Assembly: GCA_035530275.1 (NCBI GenBank)
Contig: DATKVC010000001.1
Coordinates: forward strand, 7,782-71,781
Source of the DNA: CAIJMU01 sp035530275
Lineage (GTDB): Bacteria > Spirochaetota > Spirochaetia > Treponematales > Rectinemataceae
Length of the DNA stretch: 64,000 nt
Reading direction: 5' to 3'
Shown: in pieces, positions 53,971 to 60,889 of the stretch
Layout: every line of letters starts with the position of its first letter
Position numbering within the stretch: position 1 is the stretch's first letter
The notes under the pieces: generated by a model
What the model was told of the DNA's origin: nothing
The model's database searches: none
The model's input: the letters and a program-made list of their open reading frames with translations, nothing else
Program-made: the position numbers and the translations under genes

Positions 53971-54932
53971 TCGCCTTCCTCCTCCCAAAGCTCCACGAGA
54001 CGCTCGGCGTCCTCGCGAAAACGGAAACGGTTGATTTCGACCCAGGCTCGGGCTGCGCCGAACTCGCCCAGGGCCCCGACGATGCCGCCCTTCCTGCTCA
54101 GGAGATACTCGAGGAAGCGCGACCGAGGCAGGACCGAGGAATCGCCGCGATGTCGCGGAGCGATGTTCTTGAGCCAGAACCAGCGATAATCGGCATCGAT
54201 CGTCGAATCGTCCTGAGGGGGCCCCTCTTCATAGGCGACGCGGAGGGACTGCGAAAGCCTGATCTCCTCGCCCCAGAGCCAGGCGCGGAAACCGAAGTCG
54301 AGCCGCTGCCAGAAGGGATTGGCGAGACGACCGTCGAAGCCGCCGAGGAGGATGAAGCGTTCACGGCTATAGATGCCGCAATAATCGAAGGGATAGAGGC
54401 TCCTCGCCCCTTCTTTCGCCGCCGACAGGGGCAGGATGCGGAGGCTCGATCCCTGAAGGGCCGGGGTCGCCGATACCGGCAGGAGATTGCCGTCGGAGCC
54501 CGAAAGGAAGGGGGCGAGACAGACCCTGTCCTTCTCGACGATGCGTTCGAGAAAGCGGCCGGAGAGACCCGCCGTCGCTATGTTCATGTCGTTCCAGAGC
54601 ACGAAGACGAAGGGGGAAGCCGATTCGCGGACGGCGATGTTGATGCGGGTGCCCGTGTCGGCGGGGGCGCCGAGGAGGATGAAGCGGAGCTTCGGGAAGC
54701 GTTGGCAGAGGCTCTCGATGTCGAAGAGCTCCCCTCCCTGTTCCTCGACGAGGGTGATCGAATCGAAGCCGAGACGGTCGAAGTCCTTGAGGGCTTCGGC
54801 CCGGAAGAGCCGCGGCCCCCGATCGAGGATGACGAGGGAGACGGGCACGCCCGAGCCCGAGCCTCCCCGCGCCCCCCCGACGACCGTGTAGGGCACGGCC
54901 GAGTCGCTAAGCATTGTAGGTATAGTATTCAT
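53967..54932 (-). CDS. Glycosyltransferase-like (GT-A fold) protein
   Basis: A 321-residue protein resembling GT2-type transferases: VPVSLVILDRG, LILLGAPADTGTRINIAV-like strand pattern, FVFVLWNDMNIA in the DxD position, and the YCGIYSRERFILLGGFDG acceptor-loop motif. The canonical DxD reads NDMN, so activity is not certain. The start is ATG 54932 with AGGA 8 bases ahead, overlapping the SPASM gene by 26 bases; ATG 54914 is an alternative. It is predicted to move the activated sugar onto a carrier or protein. Confidence 0.75.
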   Translation of the reverse strand: MNTIPTMLSDSAVPYTVVGGARGGSGSGVPVSLVILDRGPRLFRAEALKDFDRLGFDSITLVEEQGGELFDIESLCQRFPKLRFILLGAPADTGTRINIAVRESASPFVFVLWNDMNIATAGLSGRFLERIVEKDRVCLAPFLSGSDGNLLPVSATPALQGSSLRILPLSAAKEGARSLYPFDYCGIYSRERFILLGGFDGRLANPFWQRLDFGFRAWLWGEEIRLSQSLRVAYEEGPPQDDSTIDADYRWFWLKNIAPRHRGDSSVLPRSRFLEYLLSRKGGIVGALGEFGAARAWVEINRFRFREDAERLVELWEEEGE

Positions 54933-56451
54933 CGCAGTTCCTGCAGGCCTCGGGTAGTTCGCCTTCGACATGGAGACGGTGCCAGCCTTCCCCAGCCGCC
55001 CAAAGACGGGCGAAGGCCGCCTCAAAGAAGGCCTCGTCGCCCGCCTCGCCCTCTCCGAGCCCCTCGAAAAGGGAGCCGAGGGACGCCGCCGCACCGCTCA
55101 GGTCCCGGCAGGGCGGCACCGTGCCGTCGAGAAGGACCGTGAGATCGCGCCTGAGATGCCAGCAGGGATGGCGCTTGAGGGGAGAGAGATCGGCGACGGC
55201 CAGCTCGGGCAGGCGCGAGGCGAAGCGCGAATACTTCTGCACGATGACCCCTTCGGTCTTGGCCTTCCAGCCTCGCCAAAAGGCCTCGAGCTCGGCCTCG
55301 TTCTCGCGGTGCCTGACCATCTGGGGATGGAAGCGCTCGGGCCAGAGGGCGCCGAGACGGCTCGCGCATCGTTGGGCCTCCTCCCAGCCCTCGCCGCGCA
55401 GACGGGCGTAGGTAGCGCTCTCGGCGGCGTCGAGGGAAAGGATCCAGTCGATGCGATCCCTGTGCCGCGCGGCGATGGCCTCGAGGCTGCCTTCCTTCCA
55501 GCCGAGACCCGAAGTCTCGACGATGAGGGAGAGGCCCTCTCGGGCGAGGACGGCATCGACGAGGGAGGGAAAATCGGGGTGAAGGGAGGGCTCGCCCCAG
55601 GGTGAGAGATCGACGACGGCGTCGCCGGCGAAGGCTGCCAGTCCGCCCATCATCGCGGCGAAGCGATCCGCGGGCAGGAAGTCCCGGCGAGAGAGGATGT
55701 CGCCGCCGAAGGAAGGCCAGGGACAGAGCTTGCAGGACTGGAGGCAGCCCCCTGTCACCTGGACCGAAACAAAGGCCGGCAGGCTTCGCAAAAGATCATC
55801 GCGCTTGGGAATGATGTCGAGGGCGCTCGCCGCGTCGCGAAGACCTGCTGCCATCAGGCCTTCGACGAGGAGGACGTTGCGCTTGGTGTCGCAGGCGAGA
55901 CTGATCCGCCGATCGCGGAGGTCTCGCGGCGAAATTTCTGTTTCGATGTCGAAGGCGTTGATGTCCCGTTGGATTACATTGAAGAGCCAGTTTCTCTCCG
56001 GCGCCATGGGACTCTTTTCCGCCAAGGCGACGAGGGCGGGAAGAATTCGCGGATGGAGGATCTCGACGGCCAGGCCGAGGGGATAGCCGTCCGCGAAGGA
56101 ATAGTCGGCCCTGTAGCGCCGATGGGCTTCGAGCATCTTTCCGGCAAGAGCGGGGTCGAGGAAGGGTTCGTCGGCGCGAACGAAGACCAGGGCCTCCGGC
56201 CCTTCCGGCAGAGAGGCGGTAAAGGCGGCCGCCTCCGCGAGGAGGTCCCGGTCGCTCCATTCGGCCTTTGAGCGCCGGAGCAGCCCTCTCTCGGGGGTGG
56301 CTACGCGGCCTTCGAGGAGGATGCTGCCGCAGAGCTCGGGCAGGGCCGCCACAAAGGAAAGGACCCTGTCGAAAGCCGAAGCGCCGCCGGAAAGGGGCGA
56401 CAAGGCCCTTTCCGTGATCGAACCGGCATAGATGATGACTGCAGTTCTCAT
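54907..56451 (-). CDS. Spiro-SPASM radical SAM protein
   Basis: 514 residues. The radical-SAM cluster motif is Cys236-LQS-Cys240-KL-Cys243. A C-terminal SPASM-type cysteine set follows (HPCWHL, VPPCRD, CRNCDEYY) for auxiliary clusters. The N-terminal about 200 residues resemble a nucleotidyltransferase fold (EALVFVRADEPFLDPALAGK, YPLGLAVEILHP). This layout matches the spirochaete-restricted spiro-SPASM family of unknown reaction. ATG 56451 has GGAG upstream. It is the first gene of an overlapping seven-gene operon. SPASM enzymes usually modify peptides or carbohydrates. Confidence 0.88.
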   Translation of the reverse strand: MRTAVIIYAGSITERALSPLSGGASAFDRVLSFVAALPELCGSILLEGRVATPERGLLRRSKAEWSDRDLLAEAAAFTASLPEGPEALVFVRADEPFLDPALAGKMLEAHRRYRADYSFADGYPLGLAVEILHPRILPALVALAEKSPMAPERNWLFNVIQRDINAFDIETEISPRDLRDRRISLACDTKRNVLLVEGLMAAGLRDAASALDIIPKRDDLLRSLPAFVSVQVTGGCLQSCKLCPWPSFGGDILSRRDFLPADRFAAMMGGLAAFAGDAVVDLSPWGEPSLHPDFPSLVDAVLAREGLSLIVETSGLGWKEGSLEAIAARHRDRIDWILSLDAAESATYARLRGEGWEEAQRCASRLGALWPERFHPQMVRHRENEAELEAFWRGWKAKTEGVIVQKYSRFASRLPELAVADLSPLKRHPCWHLRRDLTVLLDGTVPPCRDLSGAAASLGSLFEGLGEGEAGDEAFFEAAFARLWAAGEGWHRLHVEGELPEACRNCDEYYTYNA

Positions 56452-56650
56452 TGCTCTCCCGATTATCGGCCCCGGAGGCTGGCCCGACAGGGAATTGCGG
56501 AGGAGGACCGAGGCTCTTTCCGCTTTCTTCTTTTTATATCGTGAAAATCGCGGCAAGGCCACAGCAGGAATAAAGGTTTGGAGTGGCGGAAGGAAAGACC
56601 GCGGCGTCCGGATGCGGCCGAGCTTCGGAAATTTTTCTTTGAAATCCCTC

Positions 56651-56715
56651 TTGAAAGCTAGGGGAAGAGACTATACATTGTGGACTCTTCGGGTTAGTAC
56701 CACTATATAAAGTGT
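56651..56715 (+). promoter_or_regulatory. nrdJ promoter with two NrdR-box-like sites
   Basis: Two 16-base sites resemble the NrdR consensus acaCwATATATwGtgt: one at 56668-56683 (core CTATACATTG) and one at 56700-56715 (core CTATATAAAG), each with one core mismatch. Their centres are 32 bp apart, three helical turns, the usual spacing of paired NrdR boxes. A -35-like TTGAAA (56651-56656) and a -10-like TACATT (56674-56679) place box 1 over the promoter. No B12 riboswitch is recognisable in the leader. Confidence 0.75.
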
Positions 56716-56740
56716 GACTGAGATACGAGGGGGGAGCGAT

Positions 56741-59700
56741 ATGAAAATTGAGCGTTTCTTCACTACAAAAGGAAATGGACCCTACGAGGGCATCGAATGG
56801 GTGGCTCGGACGAGCGAAATCCGCAATCCCGACGGCAAGATCGTCTTCAAGATGGAAGGCGCGATCGTTCCCGCGAGCTGGAGTCCCATCGCCTCCGATA
56901 TACTCGCGCAAAAATATTTCCGCAAGGCAGGGGTGCCCGCGGACCGGGCCGAGGAGTGGCAGAAGCATGTTCCCGCCTCGCAACTCGCCCTCGCCGGGCC
57001 CTCGCCCAAGCCGGGCGCCGAACACGACGCCCGACAGGTCTTCCACCGCCTCGCCACGACCTGGGTTCTCTGGGGCAAGTCGGAGGGCTATTTCGACTCG
57101 AAAGAGGATGAAGAAGCCTTCTACGACGAGCTCCTCTACATGTTCGCCCGCCAGATGGCGGCCCCCAACAGCCCCCAGTGGTTCAACACGGGCCTCAACG
57201 CCGCCTACGGCATCGAAGGCCCCGCCCAGGGCCATTACTACGTCGATCCCAAGACAGGCGAGGTGACGAAGAGCGCCTCGGCCTACGCCCGCCCCCAACC
57301 CCACGCCTGCTTTATCCTCGATGTCCAGGACGACCTCGTCAACGAGGGCGGCATCATGGACCTCGTCACCCGCGAGGCGAGGCTCTTCAAATACGGATCG
57401 GGTACGGGCTCGAACTTCTCCAAGATCCGCGGCCTCAACGAATCCCTGTCCGGCGGCGGCGTCTCGAGCGGCCTCCTTTCCTTCCTCAAGATAGCCGATC
57501 GCTCGGCCTCGGCCATCAAGTCGGGCGGGACCACCCGACGAGCCGCCAAGATGGTCATCCTCGACGACGACCATCCCGACATCGAGACCTTCGTCGACTG
57601 GAAGGCCGAGGAGGAGTTCAAGGTAGCCAGCCTCGCGGCCGGCTCCGCCCTCCTCCGCCGCCACGCAGCCGACATCCTCACCGCCTTTCACGCGCCCGGC
57701 ATCGACGAGGACAATCGCCTTTCCTTCACCGCCAACCCCGCCCTACGCCGAAGCGTCCGCGACGCCCTTCGCTCGGGCGTGCCGGCTCCCTGGATCCATC
57801 AGCTTCTTTCGAAAATCCGCCAGGGCGACGAGAGCCTCGAGATGCCGCACTACGACACCGCCTGGGAGGGCGAGGCCTACAACACCGTCGCGGGACAGGC
57901 TTCCAACAATTCGGTCAGGCTTTCCAACGAATTCATGCAGGCCATGCTCGAGGACGGCGACTGGTCGATGACGGGCCGCATCAACGGCAAGACGACGAAG
58001 ACCATCAAGGCCCGCGCCCTCTGGGATCGCATCGCGAAGGCGGCCTGGCAGTGCGCCGATCCGGGCCTCCAGTTCCACGGCACCGTCAACGAATGGCACA
58101 CCTGCCCCGCCGACGGCGAGATCCGCGGTTCGAACCCCTGCTCCGAGTACATGTTCCTCGACGACACGGCCTGCAACCTCGCCTCCCTCAATCTCCTGAC
58201 CTTCTTCGACGCGGAGAAGGAAAGCTTCGACGACGTCGCCTACCGCCACGCCATCCGCATCTGGACCACCGTCCTCGAGATCTCGGTGGTGATGGCCCAG
58301 TTCCCCTCGAAGGAGATCGCGAAGCGAAGCTACGAGTTCCGCACCCTCGGCCTCGGCTACGCCAACCTCGGTTCCCTCCTCATGCAGATGGGCCTCGCCT
58401 ACGACTCCGACGAGGGCCGGGCCGTCGCGGCCGCCCTCTCCGCCATCCTCACGGGCGAGGCCTACGCCCAATCCGCGCGGATGGCCCGCGAGTGGGGCCC
58501 CTTCATCCGCTACGCCGCCAACCGCGACCATATGCTCCGCGTCATCCGCAACCACAGACGCGCGGCCTGGAACGCGGCCGACGCCGAGTACGAGAGCCTC
58601 ACCGTCAAGCCCCAGGGACTCCGCGAGGAATTCTCGCCGAAGAACCTCGTCGACGCGGCTCGCGATTCCTGGGACGAGGCCCTCGCCTTGGGGGAGAAGC
58701 ACGGCTACCGCAACGCCCAGGTCACCGCGATCGCCCCGACCGGTACGATCGGCCTCCTCATGGACTGCGACACCACGGGCGTCGAGCCCGACTACGCCCT
58801 CGTCAAATTCAAGAAACTCGCCGGCGGCGGCTACTTCAAGATCATCAACCAGAGCGTCCCCCCGGCCCTTCGCGCCCTCGGCTACGCCGAGACCGAGCTC
58901 GGAATCATCGAGACCTACGCCCTCGGCCGCGGCACACTCCGCGGCGCCCCCGGCCTTTCCTTCGAGTCCCTCCTCGCCAAGGGTCTGCCCCTCGCCTCCC
59001 TCGAAAAGGCCGAGGCCGCGATCAAAGGCGCCTTCTCCCTGGAGAGCTGCTTCGCCTCCTACGTCCTCGGCGCAGAGGCCTTCGCGGCACTCGGCATCCC
59101 CGAGGTCACCTACAAGCTCCCCGGCTTCTCCCTGCTTCGCCATCTCGGCTACAGCGAGGACGAAATCGAGGAGGCCGAGCTCTGGGCCTGCGGCACGATG
59201 GGCGTCGAGGGAGCGCCTGGCCTCGATCCGGCGCATTACGGCGTCTTCGACACGGCCACCCCCTCGGGCAAGCGCGGCACCCGCGCCATAGCCTGGGAGG
59301 CCCACATCGCCATGATGGCGGCCGTTCAACCCTTCATAACTGGTGCTATTTCCAAGACGATCAACATGCCGAACACGGCGAGCTACGAGGACGTGAAGGG
59401 AGCCCACCTCCTCGCCTGGCGCTCGATGCTCAAGTCCATCGCCCTCTATCGCGACGGCTCCAAGCTCTCGCAGCCCCTGGCCGCCCTCGCTCCCGGAGCC
59501 GACCTCGTCGCCGACTCCATCGTCGCCCTGCAGACAGGCGATGAGGAGGACGAGGAGCCCCGGCAGTCCCCGCAGGGCGAGGCCCAGCAGCGGCTCTTCC
59601 GCGAAGAGGCGCCCGAGCTCCCCGGCCTGCCCGCGGCCCCCCGCGGAAGGCGCCGCGCCCTGCCCAACCGCCGCGCCGGCTACACGCAGAAGGCCAAGAT

Positions 59701-60340
59701 CGCCGGTCACTCCGTCTTCGTCCGCACAGGCGAATACGAGGACGGGGCCCTCGGAGAGATCTTCCTTGACATGCACAAGGAGGGAGCGGCCTTCAGGTCG
59801 ATCCTCAACTCCTTCGCCATCGCCGTGTCGCTCGGCCTGCAATACGGCGTCCCCCTCGAGGAATACGTCGACGCCTTCACCTTCACCCGCTTCGAGCCCA
59901 ACGGCATGATCCAGGGCCACGACTACATCAAGATCTCGACGAGCGTCCTCGACTACGTGTTCCGCGACCTCGCCATCGCCTACCTCCAGCGCCACGACCT
60001 CGGCCAGATCAAACCCGAGGATCTCGAAGCCACCGGCATGCAGACGCGGACCCTGCGCAATTCCTCGGGATTCTCCCAGCCGCAGCGGGAGCGCCACGAT
60101 TCCATCCAAGGCGTTCTCGGCACCCGTTCCGGCGACGAAGCCGCGGCGTCTCGCGAGACCGCGCCGCGCGAGACGACGGCCAAGCGCGCCGAGGAGCGCG
60201 CGCCTCGAGACAGCGCCCGAACCGCGCGGATGAAAGGCTTCGAGGGCGACCCCTGCCCCGTCTGCGGCAACATGACCCTCGTCCGCAACGGAACATGCCT
60301 GAAGTGCGAGACATGTGGGTCGACTACAGGTTGTAGTTGA
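56741..60340 (+). CDS. nrdJ: Adenosylcobalamin-dependent class II ribonucleotide reductase
   Basis: Reduces ribonucleotides with a B12-derived thiyl radical, independently of oxygen. 1199 residues. Active-site features: RPQPHACFILDV (redox cysteine), the GSNPCSEYMFLDDTACNLASL stretch (near 464) with the catalytic Asn-Cys-Glu, and TAIAPTGTIGLLMDC. The C-terminal TSCPD-like domain is followed by a zinc ribbon CPVCGN...CLKCETCG. The start is ATG 56741 with GGGGGGAG 5 bases ahead. The stop lies inside a tandem 108-bp repeat that re-encodes the last nine residues. The PduO enzyme at 22.2 kb could supply its cofactor. Confidence 0.96.
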   Translation: MKIERFFTTKGNGPYEGIEWVARTSEIRNPDGKIVFKMEGAIVPASWSPIASDILAQKYFRKAGVPADRAEEWQKHVPASQLALAGPSPKPGAEHDARQVFHRLATTWVLWGKSEGYFDSKEDEEAFYDELLYMFARQMAAPNSPQWFNTGLNAAYGIEGPAQGHYYVDPKTGEVTKSASAYARPQPHACFILDVQDDLVNEGGIMDLVTREARLFKYGSGTGSNFSKIRGLNESLSGGGVSSGLLSFLKIADRSASAIKSGGTTRRAAKMVILDDDHPDIETFVDWKAEEEFKVASLAAGSALLRRHAADILTAFHAPGIDEDNRLSFTANPALRRSVRDALRSGVPAPWIHQLLSKIRQGDESLEMPHYDTAWEGEAYNTVAGQASNNSVRLSNEFMQAMLEDGDWSMTGRINGKTTKTIKARALWDRIAKAAWQCADPGLQFHGTVNEWHTCPADGEIRGSNPCSEYMFLDDTACNLASLNLLTFFDAEKESFDDVAYRHAIRIWTTVLEISVVMAQFPSKEIAKRSYEFRTLGLGYANLGSLLMQMGLAYDSDEGRAVAAALSAILTGEAYAQSARMAREWGPFIRYAANRDHMLRVIRNHRRAAWNAADAEYESLTVKPQGLREEFSPKNLVDAARDSWDEALALGEKHGYRNAQVTAIAPTGTIGLLMDCDTTGVEPDYALVKFKKLAGGGYFKIINQSVPPALRALGYAETELGIIETYALGRGTLRGAPGLSFESLLAKGLPLASLEKAEAAIKGAFSLESCFASYVLGAEAFAALGIPEVTYKLPGFSLLRHLGYSEDEIEEAELWACGTMGVEGAPGLDPAHYGVFDTATPSGKRGTRAIAWEAHIAMMAAVQPFITGAISKTINMPNTASYEDVKGAHLLAWRSMLKSIALYRDGSKLSQPLAALAPGADLVADSIVALQTGDEEDEEPRQSPQGEAQQRLFREEAPELPGLPAAPRGRRRALPNRRAGYTQKAKIAGHSVFVRTGEYEDGALGEIFLDMHKEGAAFRSILNSFAIAVSLGLQYGVPLEEYVDAFTFTRFEPNGMIQGHDYIKISTSVLDYVFRDLAIAYLQRHDLGQIKPEDLEATGMQTRTLRNSSGFSQPQRERHDSIQGVLGTRSGDEAAASRETAPRETTAKRAEERAPRDSARTARMKGFEGDPCPVCGNMTLVRNGTCLKCETCGSTTGCS

Positions 60341-60356
60341 GTCTCGCACTTCAGGC
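60297..60356 (+). repeat. 16-bp inverted repeat spanning the nrdJ stop codon
   Basis: GCCTGAAGTGCGAGAC (60297-60312, coding) and GTCTCGCACTTCAGGC (60341-60356, beginning right after the stop) are perfect reverse complements. The 28-base loop carries an inner stem ACTACA/TGTAGT. The 3' untranslated arm is thus an inverted copy of the codons for the CLKCE region. Confidence 0.85.
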
Positions 60357-60532
60357 TCATAGGCCCCGCGGAATCGCGCAAGCGATTCCGCACCGCCATC
60401 GCGCAGCGATGGCGAGGGACTTGCGGTAGCACAACTGGCTGTAGCTGAGCCTCGCGCTTCAGGCTCATAGGCCCCGACGAAGGCGCAAGCCTTCGTCACG
60501 CGATCGCGCACGCGCGATCGCGAGGGACCTGC
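60311..60532 (+). repeat. Two-copy 108-bp tandem repeat with paired hairpins at the nrdJ 3' end
   Basis: Unit 1 is 60311-60418 and unit 2 is 60419-60526; a third start (ACCTGC) appears at 60527 and then diverges. Each unit opens with codons for T-C-G-S-T-T-G-C-S-stop (60311-60340, 60419-60448), written differently but synonymously. A 28-base block 26/28 identical follows (60341-60368, 60449-60476). Then come hairpin A with a GCAA tetraloop (stems 60368-60377/60382-60391 and 60476-60484/60489-60497) and hairpin B (60395-60402/60406-60413 and 60499-60508/60513-60522). Stem sequences differ between units but every pair is kept. Confidence 0.88.
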
Positions 60533-60889
60533 TTCGATGAAATCGTCTATCTTGTAGAACAAGGCCCATCGAATCCCCCCCGAAAATAAAATCTCGCGAA
60601 ATTCCTTGTCCCCCTCCCCCTGGACGCGTAATTTTGTCGCCAGGAGTCTCGATCATCGCCCGCGCCACGGGCGAGCGAGTTCCGGTCTTGGATGGATACA
60701 TGAAAGGCCAGCGTGGTCTTGAACGACCGCGTGGCCGATGAGAGCAGCGCTGTCAGCCGGTATGCGTCCTCTTCGATTTTGGCCCCCTGCGGGGCCGTGA
60801 GAGAATTTCGCGGACACTTTGAGCGACCCGGCTACGACAGGATCGAGAAGGCGAAGAAGCCAGTACGACCTACAAAGGGAGTAGCCAAA
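60341..60889. other. nrdJ-katG spacer
   Basis: No supported gene in 549 bases. The first 190 are the structured repeat block. The remaining 350 form the katG upstream region, with a small hairpin GGCCCC-CTGC-GGGGCC at 60781-60796 and no clear sigma-70 promoter or peroxide-regulator box that I can defend. An in-frame extension of katG upstream to 60713 is not protein-like. Confidence 0.5.

Noticed and set aside
56452..56740. Cobalamin riboswitch ahead of the B12-dependent reductase (also looked for ahead of metH)
   Set aside because: No B12-box-like or multi-stem pattern that I could recognise. The visible control elements are NrdR-like sites.
57178..59544. 788-codon Arg/Pro-rich frame on the nrdJ strand
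   Set aside because: An alternate-frame shadow of nrdJ with unnatural composition and no start signal.
57743..60562. 939-codon open frame antisense to nrdJ
   Set aside because: Composition is low-complexity Gly/Glu/Asp/Val, the mirror of GC-rich codons. It has no motif or ribosome site, and the opposite strand is clearly nrdJ.
60781..60796. Hairpin GGCCCC-CTGC-GGGGCC in the katG leader as a terminator
   Set aside because: Only 6 bp and no T-run; may be chance in GC-rich sequence.
60713..60889. 59-codon upstream extension of katG
   Set aside because: Sequence is not KatG-like; GTG 60890 has a good ribosome site and gives the expected N-terminus.
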